From an uncultured Thermoleophilia bacterium (GTDB lineage: Bacteria > Actinomycetota > Thermoleophilia > UBA2241): DNA of 41,902 bases. Of the stretch, positions 16,158-26,964 are shown piece after piece; position 1 is the first letter of the stretch, and each line of letters begins with the position of its first letter. The notes under the pieces were generated by a model. It did not search any database. It saw only the letters and a list, made by a program, of their open reading frames with translations, and was not told the origin of the DNA. A program made the position numbers and the translations under genes. The DNA lies in NCBI GenBank assembly GCA_903927755.1, contig CAIYOD010000175.1, positions 1 to 41,902 on the forward strand, written 5' to 3'.

Positions 16158-19100
16158 GTGGCTGAGAGCACCTACGACAAGTTCCGCAGGCTCCTGGCGG
16201 AGCTCTTCATGTTCGACCGCGCCGACCTCGACTTCGGCATCTATCGCATCATGAACGCCAAGCGCGATGAGGTGACGAGCTTCCTCGACGTCGACCTGTT
16301 GCCACAGGTCAAGGAGGCGCTGCTCGAAGTCGACACGGGGCAGCGGCTGGCGCTGCAGCAGCAGCTCGAAGAGGTCGAGCAGGCATGCGGCGTAGCGGGC
16401 ATCGACCCGGACACGAGCCAGAAGGTGCAGGATCTGCGCGCGGCCGTCAAGGCTACGGGCGATCCTGACGCCCTCGAGGCCGAGGTCTTCTCGCACCTCT
16501 ACAGCTTCTTCCGCCGCTACTACAAAGAGGGCGACTTCATCTCGCTGCGCCGCTACAAGGAGGGCGTCTACGCCATCCCGTATGAGGGCGAAGAGGTCAA
16601 GCTGTATTGGGCCAACCACGACCAGTACTACATCAAGAGCGGCGAGTACTTCCGAGACTACGCCTTCAAGCTGCCGGACGGCCGACGCGTGCATTTCAAG
16701 CTCGCCGAGGCCGACGAGGAGCGCGACAACGTCAAGGCGGCGGCGGGCCAGGAGCGTCGCTTCATTCTGTGCCAGCACGACCCGGTGTGCGAGGTCGACG
16801 GGGATCTGGTGATCCGCTTCGACTACCGGCCTGACCCGGACAAGCGCAAGCGCGACGCCCTCATCGCCGAGGCGACGGAGAAGATCCTAGCGAGCGACGC
16901 CGCGGCGCCCTGGCTCATGAGCCTGTCTGCCACGGCGCCAACGGAGAAGAACCCAAGACGGACTCTTCTCGAGAAACACCTGAACGAGTACACGGCGCGC
17001 AACACCTTCGACTACTTCATCCACAAGGACCTGGGCGGCTTCCTTCGGCGCGAGCTGGACTTCTACATCAAGAACGAAGTCATGCATCTCGACGACATCG
17101 AATCAGAGGGCGAGCAGCGGGTTGCGCAGTACCTCACCAAGATCAAGGCCATCCGTCGCATCGCACACATGATCATCGACTTCCTAGCGCAGCTGGAGGG
17201 CTTTCAGAAGAAGCTGTGGCTGAAGAAGAAGTTCGTCATCGAGACCAACTACCTCGCTGCCCTCGACCAGGTGCCTGAGGAGCTCTACGCGGAGGTTGCC
17301 GCTAACGAGCCACAGCGTCAGGAATGGGTGCGTCTCTTCAGCATCGACACGATACCGGGTGACCTGACTCAGCCAGGCTACTCCGAGCCCCTGACCGACT
17401 CGTTCTTGCGGGCACAGCCAACACTCATGGTGGACACGCGGCACTTTGGCGCCAGCTTCAAGGAACGCCTGCTGGCGTGCCTTGAGAGTCTCGATGACAG
17501 AACTGACGGCCTGCTGATTCACGGTGAGAATCTGCAGGCGTTGTCCCTTCTCCAGCATCGTTTCCGCAACCAGGTTGCGTGCGTCTACATCGATCCGCCT
17601 TACAACACAGACGCGAGCCCGATTCTGTACAAGAACGGGTACAGACGCTCTTCGTGGGCATCTCTGCTGGCCGATCGCCTGGAGGCCGATGCTCCGCTGC
17701 ACTCCCCGCATGCCGTGACCTGCATCGCGATCGACGACTTCGAGTACCCGGACCTTCGCGGAGTGCTTGAGACGCTCGCTTACGATCCCTATGAAGCCAC
17801 TGTCACGGTGCGCAGCAAACCCCAAGGTCGTCCGACTACCTCGGGGTTCTCGGCGAACCATGAGTACGCCGTCTTTCTGGCTTCGTCGGAAGCAAGGATC
17901 GGTCGGCTCCCCAGAAGGGGCAGCAAGGCGGAGCGCTATCCGCATAACGATGAGCTGGGGGCGTTCGCTTGGTCGAACTTCCGCAAGGCAGGGACTGACT
18001 CTGACCGCTCGGATCGTCCGAAGTCGTTCTATCCCGTCTACGTCTCCAAGAGTTCAATTCGCATCCCGGCGATGTCATGGTGTGATGCCAGGCGGGAGTG
18101 GCATGTCGCGGAGGGTCCGAGTGACGATGAGAAGGCGGTCTGGCCGTGCGATCAGGACTCACAAGAGAAGGTGTGGACGTGTTCGCCAAAGAGGGCCAGT
18201 GCGGAGATGGCCGACATTCGCGCTGAACACGACGCTAGTGGGCATGTCGAGCTCTACAAGAAGTACCGACCGAACCAAGGTGGCGCTCTACCTGGGACCT
18301 GGTGGGACGATCCTAGTTATTCTGCAAGTGAAAGCGGCACGAAGCTACTGAAGGACATGTTCGGCGCGAAGGAGTTCGACTATCCGAAGAGCGTGCCATT
18401 GGTGATGGACTGCCTGCGCGTTGGGGGGCTTGGTAGCGAGGGCGTCGCCCTCGACTACTTCGCTGGTTCCGGGACGACAGGACAAGCTGTCATCAGCCTC
18501 AACCGCGAAGACGGAGGCAGGCGTGAGTTCATCCTGGTCGAAATGGGCGATCATTTCGAAACCGTTCTACTGCCCAGGATCAAGAAGGTGACATACACGC
18601 CAGAATGGAAGGACGCCCGCCCCGAGCGGCCAGCGACGTCGGAAGAGGCCGCGCGGGGTCCACATCTGATCAAGTACATCCGTCTCGAGTCCTACGAAGA
18701 CGCTCTCAACAACCTGCGCTTCGAGCGCACCCCCGCCCAGACCCAGCTTCTGGCGAGCCATCCTCACTTGCGGCAGGACTACACCCTCCGCTACATGCTC
18801 GACGTCGAGAGCGTGGGCAGCGCTTCACTGCTTGACCTCGAGCAGTTCGAAGACCCCTTCAGCTACACACTCGAGATCGGCCAAGGGTCGGTGGGCGAAA
18901 CCAGGTCGATGACCGTGGATGTCGTCGAGACCTTCAACTACCTCATCGGGCTTCGCGTGAGGCAGGTCGACACCATCCGTGGCTTCAAGGTGGTGGAGGG
19001 CACGAGCCTGCAGGGCGAGCGCGTCCTGGTCATTTGGCGCAACACGCGGGAGAAGTCGAGCGCTGAGCTCGACGAGTTCTTCCAGAAGCAGGGCTACAAC

Positions 19101-19241
19101 ACCCGCGACACGGAGTTCGACGTTGTCTACGTCAACGGAGACAACAATCTCGAGAACCTTCGCCGGCCCGACGAGACCTGGAAGGTCCGCCTCATCGAGG
19201 ATGACTTCAAGCGCCTCATGTTCGACGTGGAGGATGTGTGA
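16158..19241 (+). CDS. Large site-specific adenine DNA methyltransferase (Mod-like)
   Basis: A 1027-residue methyltransferase, much longer than a typical type III Mod of about 600-700. The catalytic motif DPPY is at residues 479-482 (YIDPPYNTD) and the SAM-binding FAGSGTT at 768-774, the order of beta-class N6-adenine enzymes. The roughly 285 residues between them contain the target-recognition region and [17 protein letters not shown], a Mod-type motif. The first 460 residues, starting [20 protein letters not shown], form an extension I know from methylases beside helicases, without assigned function. GTG 16158 has GGAGG seven bases upstream. It shares a probable operon with the helicase before it and fic after it (stop and start overlap as TGATG). 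It likely protects host DNA at the island's recognition sites. Confidence 0.9.
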   Translation: MAESTYDKFRRLLAELFMFDRADLDFGIYRIMNAKRDEVTSFLDVDLLPQVKEALLEVDTGQRLALQQQLEEVEQACGVAGIDPDTSQKVQDLRAAVKATGDPDALEAEVFSHLYSFFRRYYKEGDFISLRRYKEGVYAIPYEGEEVKLYWANHDQYYIKSGEYFRDYAFKLPDGRRVHFKLAEADEERDNVKAAAGQERRFILCQHDPVCEVDGDLVIRFDYRPDPDKRKRDALIAEATEKILASDAAAPWLMSLSATAPTEKNPRRTLLEKHLNEYTARNTFDYFIHKDLGGFLRRELDFYIKNEVMHLDDIESEGEQRVAQYLTKIKAIRRIAHMIIDFLAQLEGFQKKLWLKKKFVIETNYLAALDQVPEELYAEVAANEPQRQEWVRLFSIDTIPGDLTQPGYSEPLTDSFLRAQPTLMVDTRHFGASFKERLLACLESLDDRTDGLLIHGENLQALSLLQHRFRNQVACVYIDPPYNTDASPILYKNGYRRSSWASLLADRLEADAPLHSPHAVTCIAIDDFEYPDLRGVLETLAYDPYEATVTVRSKPQGRPTTSGFSANHEYAVFLASSEARIGRLPRRGSKAERYPHNDELGAFAWSNFRKAGTDSDRSDRPKSFYPVYVSKSSIRIPAMSWCDARREWHVAEGPSDDEKAVWPCDQDSQEKVWTCSPKRASAEMADIRAEHDASGHVELYKKYRPNQGGALPGTWWDDPSYSASESGTKLLKDMFGAKEFDYPKSVPLVMDCLRVGGLGSEGVALDYFAGSGTTGQAVISLNREDGGRREFILVEMGDHFETVLLPRIKKVTYTPEWKDARPERPATSEEAARGPHLIKYIRLESYEDALNNLRFERTPAQTQLLASHPHLRQDYTLRYMLDVESVGSASLLDLEQFEDPFSYTLEIGQGSVGETRSMTVDVVETFNYLIGLRVRQVDTIRGFKVVEGTSLQGERVLVIWRNTREKSSAELDEFFQKQGYNTRDTEFDVVYVNGDNNLENLRRPDETWKVRLIEDDFKRLMFDVEDV

Positions 19242-20350
19242 TGCCGCCGGTGCCGTATCACGAGGGTCAGTTCCCGCCCGAGCTTGACTGGGGCGCGCTG
19301 GTGCCTCTCATCGGCCCCGCCTCGGCAGCGATCGCTCGCTACGACGGAGTGCTCTCAGCCATTCCCAATCCGGCACTGCTGCTCTCGCCGCTGACCACTC
19401 AGGAGGCGGTGCTCTCATCCCGCATTGAAGGCACGCAGGCGACGATGGGCGAGGTGCTGGAGTTCGAGGCCGGGCAGACTCCGGCGACGCCGGAGCGTCG
19501 GGATGACATCCACGAGGTGCTCAACTACCGGCGGGCCATGACGGCGGCGACTCAGGCTCTCGGTGAGCTGCCCTTGTCGGGGCGGGTGATTCGCGATGCT
19601 CACCGAGTGCTGCTCGACGGCGTGCGCGGCCAGAACAGGGCTCCTGGCGAGTTCCGCCGCACGCCGGTCATGATCGGCCCCCCGGGCTGCACACCGGAGA
19701 CCTGCCACTTCATGCCCATCGGCGCCGACAGATTGCCGGACGGGTTCGGTCGCTGGGAGAAGTACCTGCACGCGGATCAACCTGACCACCTCGTGCAGCT
19801 TGCCATCCTGCATGTCGAGTTCGAGGCGCTCCACCCGTTCATGGACGGCAATGGGCGCATGGGGCGCATGCTCATCCCGTTGTTCCTCTGGCAGCGGGGC
19901 TTGATCAGCCGCCCGATGTTCTACATCAGCGCCTACTTCGAGGAGCATCGGGATGAGTACTACGACAGCCTCCTCGCGGTCTCGCGCGACGGCGCCTGGA
20001 CGGCTTGGTGCCGATACTTCCTGCAGGCTGTCCAGGCGCAAGCCGACGACAACCTGCAGAAGGCCAAGGCCATCCTCGATCTGTACGGTGAGATGAAGCA
20101 CCGAGTCGCGGAGATGACGCGCTCGCAGTTCAGTGTGCGCGCTCTTGACTGGATCTTCGGCCAGCCGATCTTCAGGACGACAGACTGTATCGCCAATTCG
20201 GGGATCCCGGAGCCGACGGCACGACGCCTTCTGACGGTTCTGCAGAAGGAAGACGTGTTGAGAGTGATCAGTCCCGGCAGGGGGAGACGGGCTGCAGTCC
20301 TCGGGTTCCCGGCGCTTCTCAACGTCGCTGAAGGGCGAGAGATCTTTTGA
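19241..20350 (+). CDS. Fic family AMP-transferase with N-terminal inhibitory helix
   Basis: A 369-residue Fic protein. The active-site loop [13 protein letters not shown] starts at His198 and fits HxFx(D/E)GNGRxxR fully, so it should be catalytically competent: Fic enzymes move AMP from ATP to hydroxyl groups of target proteins. S59-x-x-x-E63-G64 in [11 protein letters not shown] is the class II inhibitory motif, whose glutamate blocks ATP until released. The C-terminal 80 residues form a winged-helix domain, common in Fic proteins that bind DNA or autoregulate. ATG 19241 overlaps the methylase stop by one base and has GGAGG seven bases upstream. Lying between methylase and nuclease genes, it may be a regulated toxin or switch of the system; that is inference. 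Confidence 0.92.
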   Translation: MPPVPYHEGQFPPELDWGALVPLIGPASAAIARYDGVLSAIPNPALLLSPLTTQEAVLSSRIEGTQATMGEVLEFEAGQTPATPERRDDIHEVLNYRRAMTAATQALGELPLSGRVIRDAHRVLLDGVRGQNRAPGEFRRTPVMIGPPGCTPETCHFMPIGADRLPDGFGRWEKYLHADQPDHLVQLAILHVEFEALHPFMDGNGRMGRMLIPLFLWQRGLISRPMFYISAYFEEHRDEYYDSLLAVSRDGAWTAWCRYFLQAVQAQADDNLQKAKAILDLYGEMKHRVAEMTRSQFSVRALDWIFGQPIFRTTDCIANSGIPEPTARRLLTVLQKEDVLRVISPGRGRRAAVLGFPALLNVAEGREIF

Positions 20351-20375
20351 GTCGCACCGATTCGAAGCTACCGTA

Positions 20376-20412
20376 TTTGTCGCTCACTTTTACGGCAAAA
20401 GTGAGCAACAAA
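20376..20412. promoter_or_regulatory. 37-base dyad between fic and the second res-like gene
   Basis: Two 16-base arms (20376-20391 and 20397-20412) are complementary at 15 positions around a five-base centre; the core is GCTCACTTTT with AAAAGTGAGC. CGACAAA at 20436-20442 also complements TTTGTCG at 20376-20382. It begins 26 bases after the fic stop and ends 51 bases before the probable start of the next gene. It could be an operator for independent control of the nuclease gene, or an RNA hairpin acting as an attenuator. Confidence 0.65.
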
Positions 20413-20462
20413 GCTCGTTGTGTGTCTTTGGTGACCGACAAACGCGACACACTTGGGCAGTC

Positions 20463-23400
20463 TTGACTCGGCGCTCAAGCAGACTCCCATTTGACCAGAG
20501 GTTGGTGCTCAACCAGTGGCTGCTGAGCCTCTTCGAGGTGGCGAGCTTCGACGATCTCGCGCATGCGCTCGACGACCCCACGCTCGAGGGCTTCGACGAA
20601 GACAACGTCTCGCGCTTCCATAGCGCGCTTGCGCTGCGACTGGTCGACCGCGAGCATCTCTCGCGCGACGCGTTGCTCGCCTACGATCAGAACATCGTGC
20701 GCCACTGGCTGGCGATCACTGAGCGGCGGCGGCGCGTGGGACAGCACGTTCTGCCCAAGTACTTCCAATACCTGGCGCTCCTGTTCGCGGAGATCTATCT
20801 CGATCGCTACTTCACCGACGCAGACGGGCTGCTGACGATGCTCAATGCGCAGGTCGCGCGTTTCAATGCCCGTGTCGGAGCGGCCGATCAGGTCGCGCCC
20901 TACGGACCTGACCAGCTCAACAAGCTCGCCTTCTGGTGCGCCACCGGCTCGGGCAAGACGCTGCTCATGCACGTCAACGTGCTGCAATACCGCCACTACT
21001 TGGCACGCGCGGGGCGCGAGCGCGATCTCAACCGTGTGATCCTGCTCACGCCGAACGAAGGCCTCTCACGCCAGCATCTCGGCGAGTTCGAGCTGTCGGG
21101 TTTGCAGGCCGACCTCTTCGATAAGGACGCGCCCAGCCTGTTCGCCGGCAGCGCGGTCGAGATCATCGACATCCACAAGCTCGCCGAGGAGGGCAAGGAG
21201 AAGACGGTCGCCGTCGATGCCTTCGAGAGCGACAACCTCGTGCTGGTCGACGAGGGTCACCGTGGATCGAGTGGCGAGGACTGGAAGGCCAAACGCGATC
21301 GTCTCTGCGAGCGCGGCTTCTCGTTCGAGTACTCGGCGACCTTCGGTCAGGCCATGCGCGCCGCCAACAAGCCGGCGCTTGAGCAGGAGTATGCGCGCTG
21401 CATCCTCTTCGACTACTCCTACAAGTACTTCTACAAGGACGGCTACGGCAAGGACTACGTCATCCTCAACCTGCAGGATGACCAGGATGAGGAGGTGCGG
21501 CAACGCTACCTGACAGCCTGCCTGCTCGTCTTCTACCAGCAGCTGCGGCTCTTTCTCGACAACGGCGCGGCCTACCGGCCGTTCCTCGTGGAGCGGCCGC
21601 TCTGGGTGTTCGTGGGTGGCAGCGTCAACGCGGTGCGCACGCGGCATGGCCGCCAGGTCTCGGACGTCCTGGACATCCTGCTGTTCCTGGCGGGGTTCCT
21701 GCATGAGCGCAGCGTCTCGGTGGCCCGCATCGATCGGCTGCTCCAGGGTCAGGCCGGGCTTCTCGATGGCCAGGGACGTGAGTTGTTCGGCAACTCGTTT
21801 GGCTATCTAGCGCAGACCGGCATGAGCGCCGAGCAGGCCTTCGATGACGTGCTGCGCACGGTCTTCAACTCGGCATCGTCGGCGGCTCTGCACGTGGCCG
21901 ACCTCAAGGGCGTCGAGGGTGAGATCGCCTTGCGCCTCGGGGACAACGACCCCTTCGGCGTGATCAACGTGGGTGATACGACGACACTGCGTAAGCTCTG
22001 CGAGGAGCACGAGGAGCTGGTCGTGGAGGAGCAGGCTCTCGGCGCGTCACTGTTCGGCGCCATCAACGCGCCCGAGTCGCGCGTCAACTTGCTGATCGGC
22101 TCGAAGAAGTTCACCGAGGGCTGGAACAGCTGGCGCGTGAGCACCATGGGGCTGATGAACGTCGGCCGCTCCGAGGGATCCGAGATCATCCAGCTCTTCG
22201 GGCGCGGCGTGCGGCTGAAGGGCCACGAGTTCAGCCTCAAGCGCAGTGGGCGGGTGGTGGGCGTGCAGGCGCCGCCCTGGCTGTCTCGGCTCGAGACGCT
22301 GAACATCTTCGGCGTGCGCGCCGACTACATGCGCCAGTTCAAGGAGTATCTCGAGGACGAAGGGCTCCCCGACAACGAGGACCGCGTCGAGGTCGTCTTG
22401 CCGGTGCTGCGTGCGCTGGGCGAGACCAAGCTGCGCACGGTCAAGCTGCGCGACGACGTGGACTTCAAGAAGGATGGTCCCAAGCCGGCGTTGAGCGGAG
22501 AGGTGCCCGACCAGTTGCGGCGCTTCCCGCTGGTGGTCGACTGGTATCCGCGCATCCAGGCGCTCGGTAGCCAGGGGGCGCGAGGGGAGGGGGGTGCGGC
22601 GGCCAAGCACGAGGGCTCGCTGCGGGCGGAGCATCTCGCCTTCTTGGATTGGGACGCGCTCTACTTCGAACTGCAGAGACACAAGGCCGAGCGCGCGTGG
22701 CACAATCTCGACCTGCCGCGCGAAGCTGCGCGCGAGCTTCTGGCGCGCGATGACTGGTACACGCTCCTGATCCCGGCGGATCAGCTCGAGGTGAGCGACT
22801 TTGGTCGCGTGCGCGTTTGGCAGGAGCTGGCGCTCGCACTTCTCAAGAAGTACTGCGACCGCTTCTATCGCCACTACAAGGCGGCGTATGAAGCCGAACG
22901 GCTTGAGTATCGCGAACTGAACGAGTCAGACCCCAACTTCTTCGACGAATACAGGGTGCTCGTACAGCGCTCGCAGGAGCAGATCATCGCCACTCTGGTG
23001 GCGCTCAAGGATCGCATCGAGCGCGGCGACGTGGCCGGGCTGACGGACCTGCCGTTTGGCAGCTCGACAGCCGTGATGTTCGACCGCCATCTCTACCAGC
23101 CGCTCCTCTGCTGCTCGCAGAGCGACGTGGTGGAGGTCAAGCCGGTGGCACTCAACGACGGCGAGCGCGACTTCGTGCGTGACCTCCGGGCACTCTGGTT
23201 GCGGGAGGCCGGCGGCGGCGTGTTCACCGGGCAGGAGCTGCACCTGCTCCGCAATCAGAGCCGTGGCCGAGGAGTCGGCTTCTTCGAGGCGGGCAATTTC
23301 TACCCGGACTTCATCCTGTGGATGGTGGACGCCGAGTGTGAGCACGTGACGTTCGTGGATCCCAAGGGGTTGCGCAACGTTGAGGGGCCCAACGACCCGA

Positions 23401-23621
23401 AGCTGCGCTTCGCCGAGACCATCAAGGAGCTCGAGACGCGGCTCGGCGATCCGGGGGTCACGCTCGACTCGTTCATCGTCTCACGCACGCCGCTGCAGCA
23501 GTTGGCGTGGTGGGACGGCGGCATGAGCGAGGCCGACTTCGAGGCTCGTCACGTCGTGTTCCAGACGCCGGGTCAAACGGACTACGTTGAGACAATCGTT
23601 CGCAAGGTGTTGGGTCAGTAG
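20463..23621 (+). CDS. DEAD/DEAH helicase with C-terminal nuclease, Res-like
   Basis: A 1052-residue ResIII-type helicase, clearly different from the Res at 2563. Motif I is TGSGKT at residues 161-166, motif II is DEGH at 263-266, and QLFGRGVRL supplies motif VI. Near the C-terminus YPDFILW (D949) and VDPKG (D966, K968) form a PD-(D/E)xK-like nuclease core with D-x-K rather than E-x-K. It is the likely cutting component of the helicase-methylase-fic island. The start is uncertain: the frame is open from TTG 20418, but TTG 20463, just before TRRSSRLPFDQRLVLNQWLL, is preferred because conserved-looking protein begins there and the dyad at 20376 then lies wholly upstream. No strong ribosome site is seen. 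The gene is convergent with the 23655 gene, 33 bases away. Confidence 0.87.
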   Translation: MTRRSSRLPFDQRLVLNQWLLSLFEVASFDDLAHALDDPTLEGFDEDNVSRFHSALALRLVDREHLSRDALLAYDQNIVRHWLAITERRRRVGQHVLPKYFQYLALLFAEIYLDRYFTDADGLLTMLNAQVARFNARVGAADQVAPYGPDQLNKLAFWCATGSGKTLLMHVNVLQYRHYLARAGRERDLNRVILLTPNEGLSRQHLGEFELSGLQADLFDKDAPSLFAGSAVEIIDIHKLAEEGKEKTVAVDAFESDNLVLVDEGHRGSSGEDWKAKRDRLCERGFSFEYSATFGQAMRAANKPALEQEYARCILFDYSYKYFYKDGYGKDYVILNLQDDQDEEVRQRYLTACLLVFYQQLRLFLDNGAAYRPFLVERPLWVFVGGSVNAVRTRHGRQVSDVLDILLFLAGFLHERSVSVARIDRLLQGQAGLLDGQGRELFGNSFGYLAQTGMSAEQAFDDVLRTVFNSASSAALHVADLKGVEGEIALRLGDNDPFGVINVGDTTTLRKLCEEHEELVVEEQALGASLFGAINAPESRVNLLIGSKKFTEGWNSWRVSTMGLMNVGRSEGSEIIQLFGRGVRLKGHEFSLKRSGRVVGVQAPPWLSRLETLNIFGVRADYMRQFKEYLEDEGLPDNEDRVEVVLPVLRALGETKLRTVKLRDDVDFKKDGPKPALSGEVPDQLRRFPLVVDWYPRIQALGSQGARGEGGAAAKHEGSLRAEHLAFLDWDALYFELQRHKAERAWHNLDLPREAARELLARDDWYTLLIPADQLEVSDFGRVRVWQELALALLKKYCDRFYRHYKAAYEAERLEYRELNESDPNFFDEYRVLVQRSQEQIIATLVALKDRIERGDVAGLTDLPFGSSTAVMFDRHLYQPLLCCSQSDVVEVKPVALNDGERDFVRDLRALWLREAGGGVFTGQELHLLRNQSRGRGVGFFEAGNFYPDFILWMVDAECEHVTFVDPKGLRNVEGPNDPKLRFAETIKELETRLGDPGVTLDSFIVSRTPLQQLAWWDGGMSEADFEARHVVFQTPGQTDYVETIVRKVLGQ

Positions 23622-23654
23622 CGTTCCGGTTCGCCTGTTGAGCGCCCGACGACC

Positions 23655-24218
23655 CTACTCAGGCACGATCCAGTATCGAAGGTAGACGATGCCGGAGGCG
23701 AAGCGCCGCTCCTCGAGCAGGTCCAGCCGCAGTCGGATCCCCGGAGGCAGCCAGGGCGTGCCGCCGCCGACGACGGCCGGCACGGCGAGCAGCCCCAGTT
23801 CGTCGACCAGCCCGGCGCGCAGCGCCTGGCCAGCGAGGTGCGGGCCGCCGATGGCGAGATCGTGGTCGGCGGCCTCCTTGAGCCGGCGCACCGCGTTCGG
23901 GTCGAAGCCGCGCTCCAGTCGCGTTCGTCCGGTGCGCACGTCCGCGAGCGTCGTGGAGTACACGACCTTGTCGGCGGCGCGCCACAGCTCGCCGAACTCG
24001 CGGACGTAGGCCGGCCCGTCGGCGAACGTGGCCGGGTCGTCCCAGACGGCCATGACCTCGTACATCCGGCGGCCGAAGAGGTATGTCCCGACCTCTCGCT
24101 CCAGGTCGCTGACGAAGCGGTGGACCTCCTCGTCGGGCTCGGCCCAGCCGAACTCGCCGCGCTCGTCGGCCACGTAGCCGTCGAGCGACGCGATCATCGA
24201 ATAGATGAGTCGTGCCAT
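23655..24218 (-). CDS. Dihydrofolate reductase-fold (RibD C-terminal-like) reductase
   Basis: A 187-residue member of the RibD_C/DHFR-like family. It starts [18 protein letters not shown], the usual first strand and loop, and includes [14 protein letters not shown] and [13 protein letters not shown], the pattern that holds NADPH. Such stand-alone proteins are common in actinobacteria and mostly uncharacterised; they are not true folate reductases by sequence alone. ATG 24218 has GGGAGG six bases upstream, whereas a longer frame continues into the lepA start region and is rejected. It is divergent from lepA, with 40 bases between the starts, so the two promoters must overlap. Confidence 0.85.
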   Translation of the reverse strand: MARLIYSMIASLDGYVADERGEFGWAEPDEEVHRFVSDLEREVGTYLFGRRMYEVMAVWDDPATFADGPAYVREFGELWRAADKVVYSTTLADVRTGRTRLERGFDPNAVRRLKEAADHDLAIGGPHLAGQALRAGLVDELGLLAVPAVVGGGTPWLPPGIRLRLDLLEERRFASGIVYLRYWIVPE

Positions 24219-24244
24219 GGGAAGCCTCCCTCGCCGTGAGCCTG

Positions 24245-24250
24245 TATCAT
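24245..24250 (+). promoter_or_regulatory. -10 box for a probably leaderless lepA mRNA
   Basis: TATCAT ends nine bases before the lepA GTG at 24259, which has no Shine-Dalgarno sequence. Transcription would start at or next to the start codon. The 40-base divergent gap leaves no room for a longer leader without entering the neighbouring gene. Confidence 0.4.
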
Positions 24251-24258
24251 TGGCGGTC

Positions 24259-26075
<1,817 letters not shown>

Positions 26076-26076
<1 letters not shown>

Positions 26077-26699
26077 TGCCCGGCGGCACGGGCGGTCCGG
26101 GAGAGCCTCCGGCGCCGGTCGCCGCCGCGGATGCTCGTGCCGGCGCTCAGCCGCACTTCGCGTCCCCGGACGTGTGCTTCCACGAGTCCTGGCTGGAGGC
26201 CCTTCGCGAGTACCACGACGAGGGGCGACACGATCAGCTGGACGAGGACATCCTTGAGGACCGCGATGAGTTCGGCAGGTACTGCGCCGCAGTGAACGCC
26301 GGCGTAGAGCGGCCGGGCCAACCGGACTTCTATCTCGCCGAGCTCCACGGCACGCCGCTCGGCGAATGGGTCGACGGCTACGTACCGCAGACGGTGCTGT
26401 GGTGGGTCGCCGGCGACGAGTACCTGGGCCGGCTCTCGCTCCGGCACTGGCTGACGCCGCACCTGCTGTACTTCGGCGGCAACATCGGCTTCGAGGTGCG
26501 CCCGAGCGCGCGACGGCGAGGCCGCGCCACGGCCATGCTGGCCGCGGCTCTGCCGCTCGCCGCCGACCTCGGCATCGACCCCGCCCGCGTCGACTGCGAG
26601 GCGGACAACGCCGCTTCGCGCCTCGTGATCGAGCGGAACGGCGGCGTCTTCGCCGAGGAGCGCGACGGCAGCCTGTACTTCTGGGTGCCGACGGGATGA
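26076..26699 (+). CDS. GNAT family N-acetyltransferase
   Basis: A 207-residue protein whose second half matches the GNAT fold. GFEVRPSARRRGRATAMLAA is the acetyl-CoA-binding segment (motif A, R-x-x-G-x-A), followed by VDCEADNAASRLVIERNGG, the typical beta5-alpha4 region with N-x-x-S. The first 30 residues are low-complexity. The substrate is unknown. ATG 26076 overlaps the lepA stop by one base, so the genes are translationally coupled, an uncommon partner for lepA. After the stop, hairpins lacking T-tracts (CCGGG...CCCGG near 26722) could end the transcript. Confidence 0.85.
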
Positions 26700-26785
26700 G
26701 GAGCGCTCGCGGCGGCGGCACGCCCGGGGGTTCTTCCCGGCGGTCGAGATCGCCCGGGAGTCCGCGAGGGTGTCTCCATGCGGGG

Positions 26786-26880
26786 CCTCTGTCGGTGTGT
26801 AGCCATTGGCTATCCATTTTGACGGTCCGCAAGCCGCTCGGAGACGCGGCGGATAGCCGGCGGATATCCTCGGACAGAGG
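26786..26880. other. Nested inverted repeats upstream of hemW, possible structured RNA
   Basis: The 265-base gap between the acetyltransferase and hemW holds no gene but strong symmetry. The outer arms are CCTCTGTC (26786-26793) and GACAGAGG (26873-26880), and the inner arms GGCTATCC (26808-26815) and GGATAGCC (26851-26858). They are separated by exactly 14 bases on each side. The inner strands can instead form local hairpins, TAGCC-ATT-GGCTA (26800-26812) and GGATA...TATCC (26851-26869). This could be an RNA leader switching between folds, or remnant repeat DNA. No known riboswitch motif was recognised. Confidence 0.5.
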
Positions 26881-26964
26881 ACCCTTCGCCTGCCCACCCG
26901 TGGTCTGCCTCGTTCGCCCACCGCAGTCTCGGCCGTGTACTCGTGGAGAAGGAGCGTCGGCCGC

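Noticed and set aside
13215-23621. DISARM or BREX system
   Set aside because: The SNF2 helicase and methylase are suggestive, but no DUF1998 protein, phospholipase D-like protein, PglZ, BrxC or Lon-like protein is present.
26700-26964. tRNA gene or known riboswitch in the gap before hemW
   Set aside because: No T-loop or acceptor pairing with CCA, and no recognised riboswitch core; only the inverted repeats described.
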